A stretch of 64,000 bases of DNA from Guadua angustifolia. Its lineage: Eukaryota; Streptophyta; Magnoliopsida; Poales; Poaceae. The stretch spans positions 6,197,890-6,261,889 of the forward strand of contig CM070504.1 in the NCBI GenBank assembly GCA_036346375.1. Reading direction: 5' to 3'. Below the pieces are notes generated by a model, which was not told the DNA's origin, did no database searches, and saw only the letters and a program-made list of their open reading frames with translations. The position numbers and the translations under genes were made by a program. Below, piece by piece: positions 13,115 to 23,074 of this stretch. The first letter of the stretch is position 1, and each line of letters opens with the position of its first letter.

Positions 13115-13905
13115 CAGGGGTGGCATTCGGTTAATTCTTTATTTTGAAAACAAAAACGGTTTTCGAAATCCATCAAATGAACCGAATAAAACTGAAAACC
13201 GAACCAAATTAACCGAAATTAATTCGGTTCGGTTATTCATTTTTTTGGTTTACTGAAGAATGACAGCATTCGCTCTCCAAGCCGCCAGATCCATTTGCTA
13301 GCTCGCCCACGCAGCCACGCAGACCCCTGCCTCGGCCGCGACCTCTCGCCGCCCGCCCCGCCACCATCAGACACGCCGTTGCCAAGCACTCTTTGTGGCT
13401 GCACCAGAGGAGAGAGGAGACAAGACGCGCGCGCGCAGACGCTGCCAGAGGGGGAAAGGGAGGGGGAGGCGGGGGCAGGGGTGGCGGAGGGTGGGCTATT
13501 GCGGAGCGAAGTGAGGGGACGAGAGGGAGCCTCGAGCGGGGAGAGGGACATAGGCGACAGAGGCGAGGGGGGCGGCTGCATGAGAGGGAGGCGAGGGAGG
13601 GAGGGGGTGGGATAGCGGGAGGGAGCCATCGAGCCGCACGCAGGAAGAGGGAGGGACGCAAGGGGGCGCAGGTAGAGGGAAGGAGACCAGGATATGAGGG
13701 AGCGGTGAGGGGGAAAAGTGACCGAATGAGCGAATGAAGCCAGGGCTAGGCTGAGTGAAGTTAGTTTGGTTTCTGAGACTCAAAAACCGAATAGGGTCAA
13801 AATACAAAGCGAACCGAAAACAAAAAATTGAAAAAAAAAATAGATTTTTTTGTTAATTCGATTTGCTTCGTTTTTTTGGTTTCGGTTAAAAATTGCCCAC
13901 CCCTA
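13115..13905. mobile_element. Non-autonomous hAT element with GC-rich core, 791 bp
   Basis: Left end CAGGGGTGGCATTCGG and right end AATTGCCCACCCCTA are inverted hAT-type termini. Flanks TCAATGGC and TTAATGGG are imperfect. AT-rich arms built on AACCGAA words enclose a very GC-rich core (13258-13737) that gives long open frames on both strands; none resembles a known protein, so I regard them as compositional. Confidence 0.72.
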
Positions 13906-14739
13906 TTAATGGGCGAAATTAGCGAAGGTAAATACTTGTCCTAAATATTGCACGATCGTAGTGTATGGGACGATCAAGAGTTATATAACCTAGGACGTAT
14001 CAAAATGGAAATTTACTCATACTCAGCAGTAGTCCTAGTATGATGGGTAAGGCTACCTAGTGGTGACGATAAAGAAAGAGAGACGGGAGGGAGAGAGGTG
14101 TGGGTTGCTAGCCATCACCAGCACGCCCAAGCACCACCCCCGTTTCTGCCACCAGACCACCATGGCACACGGACACCACCTCCTCTCCCCTGGTAGCGGG
14201 TCCTGCTCTCTAAAATTTGTTATAGCAAATTTAGTCCTCATTCAATTGAAATTACGAAACTAGTTCCTATAATGGGCTCGAAAGATATGGTATGTGACAT
14301 GAGTCACCTGCTACGTCAGAGAAGTTCGGTATCTTTCCAATAGGTTACACGTTTGTGGTGCGAAAGGAATCGGCAAACGGGTTTCACGCTTCGGTAGCGT
14401 GGAAGGGATTAGCAACAGCTACCGCGACTGGCTATAACGGAAGGACAGATTTCCCATCGGTTTTGTGCTAGGCTTCTGCGAAAGGACAGCTTCCGCGCTT
14501 GTATGCCGCGGAAGGATGGAATTAACTAACGAATTTGTGATTGATTAAAAAATATATAATTAAGTTACTGATTAATTAATGGAGTTGATTCCTGATTAAA
14601 TTAGACGAGCTTTCCGAGTGTAAAACTTAGCTGGTGAGGGTTAAATCTGTAAATAATTTTAAAAAAAGCTACTTTAAAAAATTAATATTCACGAGGAGAC
14701 TTAAAGAAAAAAACCATCACGGTCGTCCTCCTACCGGGC
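13906..14739. other. Upstream intergenic region of the BIG GRAIN 1-like gene
   Basis: No gene recognised. 14330-14520 holds repeated GGAAGGA and TACCGCG words of repeat character. Distal promoter elements may lie here but none is identifiable. Confidence 0.4.
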
Positions 14740-15051
14740 TCGGCTCAGCTATATCTTCCCACCGATCCCTTACCCCTTCACCCTGCTTTCCTACTAACTT
14801 TCCCTCCTCTCCGTCCCCCCTCCTTTCCACCACCCTTCGTCTCACAACAACGCGTACCATTGTCACCAGTCCACCAAGCTCTTCTCTTCCACCACCAAGC
14901 TCTTCTCTTCCACCACCGCCACTGGGGAAGAACACTGCGCACTGGCTGGCTGGAACTGGAAGGCTTGCATTGAGAGTCTCTTGTTGAGCTTTGCTTACCG
15001 CTGTTGTTTGTGTGTGTGTGCGTGTATTGGAGGGTGTTTGTTTGGTGTGGA
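14740..15051 (+). promoter_or_regulatory. 5' leader region of the BIG GRAIN 1-like gene
   Basis: Pyrimidine-rich leader upstream of the ATG, with long runs of CT and CCACC and no upstream ATG in the last 70 bases. A 20-bp unit around AAGCTCTTCTCTTCCACCA occurs twice in tandem at about 14876-14915. A weak TATA-like motif (CTATATC) lies near 14750. The transcription start is not determined; the call rests on composition and position. Confidence 0.4.
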
Positions 15052-16008
15052 ATGGAGAGGCAGGGGGCCAAGGGGGCGGCACCGGCGAGGCTGTACACCA
15101 ACCAGCCGTCCTTCTCGTCCACGCTGCTCGACGCGATATACAAGTCCATGGACGAGCCGGGTCACGCCGGGCCGGAGGTGCTGGCTGCTACTGCGGCGGC
15201 AACGACCAAGAAGCTGCAGCACGAGGACCTGCACTACAGCTACTACTACAGGCCGTCGCTGGCGGGGAGCTACCGGGCACGTCCGCCGGCGTCGGCGCCG
15301 GGGCTGCACGCCACGACGTCCAGCTCGTCCGAGTGCTCTAGCTACGGCGGATTCTCCTCGTCTGAGGCCGAGTCGTCGCATCACCGACGCCTGCGCCCCA
15401 TCCGCACGACTGTACCCGGCGGGGCGCCCGCGCCCACGCCGGAGAAGAAGGCCAAGAAGTCGGGCACCTCCATCCGCGCCAAGCTGAGGGACCTCCGCAA
15501 GCCGGCCTCCCCCGGCGCGCTCCTCGCGGGCTTCCTCAACTCCATCTTCGCCGGCAAGCGCGCGCCGCCGACACCGCCTGCGGCTGCGACTGCCTCGGAG
15601 TCCGCATGCTCGACGGCGTCCTCGTTCTCGCGGTCCTGCCTGAGCAAGACGCCGTCCACGCGGGGGCAGGCGAAGCGGACCGTGCGGTTCTTGGACAGCG
15701 ATTACGAGGCGACGGCCACGGCGCCGACGGTGGACCGCCGGAGGATGCCTGTGGAGGCGGTCGAACAGATGCTGCTCCGGCGGATGGAGATGGACAGCGA
15801 CGAAGACGACGACGACGAGGAGAGCAGCGACGCGAGCTCAGACCTGTTCGAGCTGGAGAACTTCGCGGCCATTGCTCCCCCCGGCGCCGGAGCCGCCGGG
15901 GCTGCCGCGTACAGGAACGAGCTGCCGGTGTACGAGACGACTAGAGTTGTCCTAAATCGTGCCATTGGCCATGGCTACGGGCATGGACGGAGCACCAAAG
16001 TTGTATAA
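15052..16008 (+). CDS. BG1-like: BIG GRAIN 1-like protein
   Basis: Single-exon gene encoding 318 aa. The start is the first ATG of the reading frame (purine at -3, G at +4); the frame is open further upstream but only through non-ATG codons. Family blocks appear in order: PSFSSTLLDAIYKSMDE (residues 19-35), a Ser-rich block SSSSECSSYGGFSSSEAES (90-108), a basic block KKAKKSGTSIRAKLRDLRKP (132-151) running into a hydrophobic GALLAGFLNSIF (155-166), a Ser/Thr block followed by KRTVRFLDSD (208-217), an acidic stretch around 249-263 leading to LFELENFAAI (265-274), and a C-terminal YRNELPVYETTRVV (287-300). These are hallmarks of plant BIG GRAIN 1 proteins. From family knowledge, rice BG1 is membrane-associated, auxin-responsive, and raises grain size when overexpressed. 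The sequence is GC-rich with Ala/Arg-heavy codon use. No frameshift is seen. Which BG1 paralogue this is cannot be decided here. Confidence 0.93.
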   Translation: MERQGAKGAAPARLYTNQPSFSSTLLDAIYKSMDEPGHAGPEVLAATAAATTKKLQHEDLHYSYYYRPSLAGSYRARPPASAPGLHATTSSSSECSSYGGFSSSEAESSHHRRLRPIRTTVPGGAPAPTPEKKAKKSGTSIRAKLRDLRKPASPGALLAGFLNSIFAGKRAPPTPPAAATASESACSTASSFSRSCLSKTPSTRGQAKRTVRFLDSDYEATATAPTVDRRRMPVEAVEQMLLRRMEMDSDEDDDDEESSDASSDLFELENFAAIAPPGAGAAGAAAYRNELPVYETTRVVLNRAIGHGYGHGRSTKVV

Positions 16009-16075
16009 TTTTGCAGGCATCGTTCGAGCGGGGTAACTGTAAAATGCAATTAGTTTGGGAATTGGAGTAAGTGTG

Positions 16076-16107
<32 letters not shown>

Positions 16108-16270
16108 ATCTCTGGTATTATGTTTTTTTTCGGTGGCTTGTGCTTAGATGTAACTTCTAGCGGCAGTAAATTAGTAATAATGTTGCCCCCTGTGTTCCGG
16201 TGATATCTGGCTATGTTTCGTTAGACGATGGTATTGCCATTTTTTTCTTTTTCTTAAAATGAAAACATCA
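16009..16270 (+). other. Probable 3' UTR of the BIG GRAIN 1-like gene with CT microsatellite
   Basis: Sequence directly after the TAA stop. It contains an almost uninterrupted CT dinucleotide run at 16076-16107 (about 16 units) and AT-rich sequence with AATAAT near 16175, a plausible polyadenylation region. The exact mRNA end is not visible. Confidence 0.5.
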
Positions 16271-16926
16271 CAAACAAGCTGGGTTTATTTCAGAAACCAA
16301 GCTTGGTGGTTCACATTTTTGTCGTCCGGTCTTTTAAGTTCCCTGCGAAATCTCTGCAAGATCCCCAATATTTGAAGTCCTGGCTGTCTAGCTGTTCAAC
16401 AAAACACCCATAGCGTCGGTCTGGAATCACTTTTCTTCGTGAGGTCTTAAAAAGCGATCCGATCGAAAGCAATCGATTCGGATATTGAAACGTTCTGTTG
16501 GATATTTGACGACGTTTCCAACATCTCATCGATGCAAGCGCACTACCGATCGATGCAGTTGTAGTAGCATTTTGCTGGCCTAAGCGTGAGGTGAATAGGA
16601 TGCAGCACAAACAAATAGAGAATCAGAAGGGGATTGAGAGGTACACCCCGTTCTGTGTATAGGGCTAGACGGTGAGCGATTTGACGGGGATGCACACGCA
16701 TTGTCGAAGGGATCGCTTTTCTAACTTTTTTTTCTCTTTATGTAGCGTTCTTCTTAATAAATTTATAAAAATAACTTCTTACTTCACTGTATAGAAAGTA
16801 CGACAGGTGGCAACCACTGCACTGTGATTCGTGGCAAGAGTCTTGCCGAGGTGACAGTTGCTAAGCAGGAATGTGCTATTAAATGTTCACTTCAATTAAT
16901 TAATCACAGGATGAACCACTTAATTA
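16271..16926. other. Gene-free stretch downstream of the BIG GRAIN 1-like gene
   Basis: No recognisable gene or repeat before the Stowaway MITE. Confidence 0.45.
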
Positions 16927-17210
16927 CTCTCTCCGTTTATTTTTATAAGACCTATTTTTTGAATAGTCTTGTTTACAAATGTAAGATTTACATGTAGATT
17001 TAATAAGACGTTTCCTTTTATACCTCTATTTATTTTCTCTCATCCATATGCATTTATTCATTACCACCTACACAAAGTATATCTTTCATCTTCCAAGACA
17101 ATTAAGTGGGGACATCTAAGTCATTTTTTCTCTTATTTTTTCTCAATTTTAACACAACTTTAATCTTTGTGCAAAATCAAAATGCGTCTTATAAAAATAA
17201 ACAGAGGGAG
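16927..17210. mobile_element. Stowaway-like MITE, 284 bp
   Basis: The left end reads CTCTCTCCGTTTATTTTTAT and the right end its near-inverse, ATAAAAATAAACAGAGGGAG, flanked by TA on both sides (16925-16926, 17211-17212). The CTCCCTCCGT-type terminus and TA duplication identify the Stowaway (Tc1/mariner) group. An interior copy of the same sequence in the opposite direction occurs at 37476-37758. Confidence 0.93.
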
Positions 17211-18309
17211 TAATAATTTTACTTAATTAAATCGTTTAATTAATACTGCCGAGATAGCACTGTGCTATACCTCTTGCTATGGTATAAGAGCATAGCAAAT
17301 GATACATACCACCTATCGGCGCTTCTGTAATAAAAATAAGGTGATTTTTATAATTCCGTTCAAGAAAGATCTTATTAAAAAAGTTTGTTAGGAAGCTCGA
17401 AAAGTGGCTTCCGCTTATCATTACCAGAATCATATAATTGTTGTTGTTAGATCTCTCGGCAAGGTTGCCACGACTCCTCGGAAGCATAAACATCATTTGG
17501 TATCCACGGTGCGAGGTCTCACGATAATTTGCATGTTACATGTAGTTCCCGTTTGATGAGTCAGATCGATCAATGCGTGCTTTGTTGGTTCGCCGTCTTT
17601 TGTGCAGTGAGCTAATTTCGTAGTGCAAATCCAGGAAACAAGGCCTCTATCCCAGCCAGTCGTACGGTCTCAAAAATGCCAATTCTGGGAGTCCGTGGCC
17701 TGTTACGGAAGTGATTATTTTCACAAATTTTTTACTCGAGACATACAATGATACAACCAACCTGCACTATATTTATGGATGTGTCCAACAAGTAGAAACA
17801 AAGTCTATAATACTTCAACTTATGCCGAAAGAACTACTCTGTTTATGCCTCTTTGGATTGTAAGATTTTCGAGGAATTCTGACGGAATCCAATTCTACAG
17901 GAAATTTTCACATAGACCTTTGGAACAAAGGATTGAACTCATAAGATTACTTTGAAATTCAAATGAAATTCCCATGGAAGCATCTCTCAAATTGAAATTC
18001 CTGCGAACCATTCGACACTGTTTTTGAACAATTCCTCTGTCTTGCGTTCCTGTTAGGATGCACAGCATTCCTATATAATTATTGTATTTTTCTATTCTGC
18101 GCTTTTCAATTCTTGTGTTCCGAAGATCATATACACCTTTCTTCTCTAAATGTCTTTTTTCAACTGTTCAGTAGTTTTTAACTGTTCTTTTCTGATTGTT
18201 TAGCTGCGGTTTCTTTTGTGTTTTTTAGATAATAGAAAAATATATTAACCTTTCGGCCTCTGCATCTTGAGATATACAGAGTCTAAAATTTATTATAGAG
18301 TTACAACAA
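17211..18309. other. Gene-free intergenic stretch
   Basis: 17840-18010 has paired GGAATT/AATTCC words that may be a decayed MITE. Otherwise nothing. Confidence 0.4.
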
Positions 18310-20195
18310 AAAATATTGTCAGGACAAAATTCATAAAAAGAAAGGGGTTGCAACAAGCAATAAAAATATTAAACAAAAACATTCAAACCGCGCACAGTCT
18401 TGTTTGAAATCTCCATCCATGCCCGATGAAGAAGTCACTAACCACGGCATGAAGACAACTGCATGCCATTGACAACATCTCTCGAGTCTCCTGATGCTGC
18501 AGCACAGACCATGAACGCAACCAATTGATGCACATATAAATAACATGCAACGGATTAGACATTTATTTTTTATTAAATACAACATCATTTCGATAAAGCC
18601 AAAGAGATCAACATAAAGTGGCAGCCCCAATTAAATATTGAGTCTTTATCTCCTTTCCCAATTCCATTAGCCAAGTTCTAAATATATGGGCTATACTGTT
18701 AAGAGGGGTCAGAATAGAAGCCACTTGTATAACATGCCAAGCGAAGCGAGTAAGCTGACAAAAAAAAAGATGCTAAATAGTTTCCTTCTTATGATAAAAA
18801 TAGCATTTTTTGTTGTCAGTCCAATTTCTTTTATTTAGATTACCTTTCGTCAAGATCACCCCTCCACGCAAGTACCATAGAAAGATTTTAATTTTTAAAG
18901 GTACTTTAATCTTCTACAGTTGTCTATTTGTAACTGGGATATTTTGATGCAATAAACTGCATACATTGAGTGAATAGAAAACTATCCATTTTGATAGTGA
19001 TTCCATCGAAAAGTATCCCTTTCAGATGGTAACTGTATACCAGCAATCCTTGTAATAAGCTTTTGCATGTCTTGTAAATTAGGTCCCGTAATGGCCCTAC
19101 GAAAAGATATATTAAAAGATCCAGAACTCATTATTCAGCCATCGTGGCATGTTTTTTCCGAACAATATTAAATAATCAATTATATTGTGTACTAAAAGGG
19201 TTGTTCCCAATCCAGGTATCTTGCCAAAATCGTATTTGAGATCCATCTTGAAGCTAAAAAGTCTCTAATCTAAAAAAGTGATGTTTGATCTTCATTAGAG
19301 CCGACCAAAAGTGAGAGTCCCCTAGCATCTTTTCTACTAGAGTAAGAGTCTTACTTCCCAAATACTTCCTAATCGGGATGTGTTGCCAAACACCGTCTTC
19401 ATTTAAAAGTTTGAAGAGCCATTTGCAAAGCAAACATATGTTTCGTACATTAAGGTCATGGATACCAAACCACCCCGATCCTTAGGTTGGCATAAGATAT
19501 TCCACTTAGCAAGCCTATATTTTTTTTATGATTGTCATTCTGCTGGAAAAATTTAGATCTGAAATAATCTAATCTCTTAAGAATCCCATGTGGTATCCTA
19601 AAAAAAGATAGCATAAACATAGGTAGGTTTCTACGCATAGAATTGATAAGGACTAATCTGTCTCCAACTGACAGATGTTTTCGTCCTTAATCTGTCTCCA
19701 ACTGACAGATGTTTTCCTTTCCAACTACTCAATTTCTTTTCAAAAACGTTTTTTTATCTCTTTCCACTCACTATTTCTCAATTTCCAGTAATGAATTGGT
19801 ATGCCAAGGTATCTAAAGGATAAGGTACCTAACTCACATCAAAAAAGATGTGTGTATTGTAGTTTTAATTTCTTAGCATCACCAAAGCAAAAGATTTCAC
19901 TTTTGTAGAAATGTATTTGAAGGCCCAAAAGTTGTTCAAAGGTACATAATAGAAGCTTCATATTTTTGGTTTATTGAATATCATGATCTATAAAAATAAT
20001 GGTGTCGTTGGCATATTGAAGGTAAATAACCCATTATGAATCAAATAGGATATTAATCCTTTTATTTGTCCATCCTTTTTAGCACATTCTAAAAGAACAG
20101 ATAGCATATCAACAACAATATTAAATAAAATAGGGGATAAATCTTCTTTTGTGTAAGTCCTTGTTTTGTCCGGACTAATGCCCTTCCTAGCTCCT
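18310..20195 (-). pseudogene. Decayed LINE (non-LTR retrotransposon) reverse transcriptase remnant
   Basis: On the minus strand from about 20195 downward, fragments in several frames match the C-terminal half of a plant L1-type polyprotein: DLSPILFNIVVDMLSVLLE (about 20130-20070), then remains of the YADDT catalytic box (read here as NMPTTPLF through a frame change), KSEIFCFGDAKKLKL, FRYLGIPIHYWKLRNSEWK, LPMFMLSFFRIPHGILKRLD (about 19630-19570), and RLAKWNILCQPKDRGG (about 19520-19475). The 5' half with endonuclease is absent. Stops and frameshifts are numerous and no poly-A tail or duplication was identified. It is inactive. Confidence 0.82.
19648..19719. repeat. 36-bp tandem duplication within the LINE remnant
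   Basis: A unit containing TAATCTGTCTCCAACTGACA followed by GATGTTTTC is present twice in a row, almost identical, adding to the breaks in the decayed frame. Confidence 0.85.
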
Positions 20196-20632
20196 CCTAC
20201 CAATGTTTCTCATATGACCAGCCCATGTTATTGGATTATCGGTTTTGGAGTTTTGCTTATCAATTCATCGATTGCAATGTGCTCCTTATGCTTGCACCAT
20301 CCGTACACATTGTACGATCAACAGGTACGTACAGTGATTTTGGTTCTGTTAATTCATGTGATGTCCACGTCAAAAAAACAAAGAAAATAGCTACTGACCG
20401 TTGCAATATTAGAATATCTAAGAACATATATGTGCACACTAACATAAAAGGAGAGTTTATCTTTCGTCTCTTCCTCTCCCATGTAAAGAATACGACGCTC
20501 AGTGCTTATTGGTGGAGCCTCTCCATCAGCCTCCACTTATGAAGGGAAAAAAACCACAGAACAGAAAACTAACAAAAGGTACAAAGTCAAGAAAATCTCT
20601 TCCCCAGTCCACATGATCTCCTCCGCTATTTA
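20196..20632. other. Gene-free stretch between LINE remnant and MITE
   Basis: Several short overlapping open frames, none resembling a protein. Confidence 0.45.
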
Positions 20633-20837
20633 TGGTGTGTTTGATTGGTGGAATGAGATTAAATAAGATAGAATAATTTTGGACCATTTGGTTCTATTAT
20701 TTAGGAAATATTCTTTAAATTTGTATTCCAATATGCAGGACAGAATAATTCTATTCAAACAACAAAACATATGGATAATATTTTTCTTAAACCGTTTCCT
20801 ACATATATCACTTCATACAAACAACCAAATACACCCT
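20633..20837. mobile_element. Tourist-like MITE
   Basis: Left end TGGTGTGTTTGATTGG and right end CAACCAAATACACCCT are imperfect inverted repeats; TTA flanks at 20630-20632 and 20838-20840. It is AT-rich with no coding content. Confidence 0.82.
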
Positions 20838-20840
20838 TTA

Positions 20841-21116
20841 GGGGCTGTTTGGTTATCGTCTCGCACGAGCCTGGCCGCGGAAGCCTGCACCGTCTCAATT
20901 TGGCTCTAGAGAAACGGTCATAGAGCTCATATCCCACGACCTGGCTGCGAGTGCTTTGTGCATCGTGCTAGCCTGGTATCCGCATCGTACGCAGGCAACC
21001 AAATAACCATCTTGCATACGTAGGTACAGACTCACGTGATACAACGATTAACTAAACACTAGTTCCCTGACTTCTACGAATCTAACTGCGTGAAACCAGA
21101 CAACCAAACCGCCCTT
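20841..21116. mobile_element. Second Tourist-like MITE abutting the first
   Basis: Left end GGGGCTGTTTGGTT and right end CAACCAAACCGCCC, followed by TTA (21117-21119). Its left TTA is the same trinucleotide that ends the preceding MITE, as expected if it inserted into that element's target-site duplication. Its interior is unrelated and more GC-rich. Confidence 0.82.
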
Positions 21117-21246
21117 TTAACTTCCTTTCTAAGGAATGCCGCGCCCCATTTTCCCTCGATCTCGCGCACTCTCCTCTCGTCAGCCAGTCTCTTACTCCTC
21201 ACCGCTCGTTCACGATATGAGCGTTGATCCTGCCGCCAGCACCGGG

Positions 21247-21249
21247 GCC
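21247..21249. repeat. CACTA target-site duplication, left (GCC)
   Basis: GCC directly before the left terminus; it matches GCC directly after the right terminus at 33776-33778. Confidence 0.9.
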
Positions 21250-21360
21250 CACTACTACAGACTGCCTCATCCGCGACCCCCATCATGCGGGTAGGTATGA
21301 GCGATGATAATATTATCACTGCTGGTTCTGCAGAGCCGGCGATGATAAGCTATTTATATA
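21250..21360 (+). promoter_or_regulatory. CACTA left terminus with subterminal repeats and TATA-like box
   Basis: Terminal CACTACTACAGA is followed by degenerate copies of the GATGATAA / TATCACTGCTGGTT motif and by TATTTATATAG at about 21350. This is the expected place for the element's promoter and transposase-binding sites; only the motifs are seen directly. Confidence 0.6.
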
Positions 21361-21730
21361 GCAATCCACCGACGACGCCTTTCCTACGAAGCGAAAGAGA
21401 GAGCTCTTTGCTCGATTGTATTTTTCTTAGAGAGGTGCTGTCGAAATTTTGTGTTGCTATTTTGTTCATATTTTTCATCGAATCGACATCTTCTCCGTAA
21501 AGCGTAACAAAGAGGAGTTGTATTATCTTGGCGAGTTCTTCTTTGAAAAATTGTATTAAAATTTTTCGAGGTTCTTGACTTGATCTATGTTATACTTGTC
21601 ATAAAATTTTACTTTCTGAGTCTTGTAGATGTTGATAATTGCTGATTATGCAGTGTGAACAGTTTAATTATGTTGGTACTGCTCAAATTAAGATCTAGCT
21701 AAATTATTGAATAAATTATAATTCATATTG

Positions 21731-22955
21731 TAGTGGATGTTTAAGTAATAAAATTGCTAGATGGACAATTATGCATAATTGTAATTAATTTAATTAATGA
21801 AAATTTGGTTATGTGGATTTTTAATAGTAAAGATTGCTAGATGAATTATAAATAGTGAGAATTGCTAGTTGAATATTTAAATAATGGGAAATGGTAGATG
21901 GATTTTGCAATAATGAAAGTTGGAACATAAATAATTATTTAGAAATATATCCTTATATTCAATTATATGTTTGTTTGTTGTAGATTAATTTAATTTAATA
22001 GCTAGCGCTACATAACAAAATGAAATGAAGAAATCTTCTAAATAATTAAAAAATGCTATATGGATATTTAAATAGTGAAAAAGTTTGATGTAATATATAG
22101 GCAAAATTGCTAGATGTATTTGTAAAACTAATCATTTACAATTATATTGTTATTTGCAGATAAATTCATATCCATTTTAGTGATATAGTGGATGTTTAAG
22201 TAATAAAATTGCTAGATGGACAATTATGCATAATTGTAATTAATTTAATTAATGAAAATTTGTTATATGGATTTTTAATAGTAAAGATTGCTAGATGAAT
22301 TATAAATAGTGAGAATTGCTAGTTGAATATTTAAATAATGGAAAATGGTAGATGGATTTTGCAATAATGAAAGTTGGAACATAAATAATTATTTAGAAAT
22401 ATATCCTTATATTCAATTATATGCTTGTTTGTTGTAGATTAATTTAATTTAATAGCTAGCGCTACATAACAAAATGAAATGTAGAAATCTTCTAAATAAT
22501 TAAAAATGCTAGATGGATATTTAAATAGTGAAAAAGGTTTGATGTATTATATAGGCAAAATTGCTAGATGTATTTGTAAAACTAATCATTTACAATTATA
22601 TTGTTATTTGCGATAAATTCATATCCATTTTAGTGATGTAGTGGATGTTTAAGTAATAAAATTGCTAGATGGAAAATTATGCATAATTGTAATTAATTTA
22701 ATTAATGAAAATTTGTTATATGGATTTTAATAGTAAAATTGCTAGATGATCAATTATAAATAGTGAGAATTGCTAGTTGAATATTTAAATAATGGAAAAT
22801 GGTAGATGGATTTTGTAATAATGAAAGTTGGAACATAAATAATTATTTAGAAATATATCCTTATATTCAATTATATGCTTGTTTGTTGTAGATTAATTTA
22901 ATTTAATAGCTAGCGCTACATAACAAATTACAATTATATTGTTATTTGCGTTATG
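21731..22955. repeat. Tandem array of about 455-bp units near the CACTA left end
   Basis: Three head-to-tail copies start at about 21731, 22186 and 22639 (periods 455 and 453), each opening TAGTGGATGTTTAAGTAATA. The third is truncated at about 22950. Units are AT-rich and non-coding, with short internal echoes of TTGCTAGATG. They lie between the left terminus and the transposase start, where a 5' UTR or first intron would be. Confidence 0.92.
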
Positions 22956-23074
22956 TGCTTATAATGTGTTTATCGTTTTAATTAATTAGCAATGCATGAC
23001 TCTTGTAAAGAATAAATTATTTTGATATCGTTTGTTTATATCTTTGAAATGTAGTTTGATATAATTAATCGTAG

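Noticed and set aside
13233..13807. Pro/Arg-rich and Gly-rich frames up to 142 codons
   Set aside because: They lie in the GC-rich core of a non-autonomous hAT element and have low-complexity residue content on both strands.
15004..15051. N-terminal extension of the BIG GRAIN 1-like protein (CVCVYWRVF-type residues)
   Set aside because: The extension begins at a TTG codon. The first ATG at 15052 has a good context and gives the conserved N terminus.
14981..15944. Open frames of 90-168 codons overlapping the BIG GRAIN 1-like CDS in other frames and strand
   Set aside because: They are shadows of a GC-rich coding sequence; only the frame of 15052-16008 carries family motifs.
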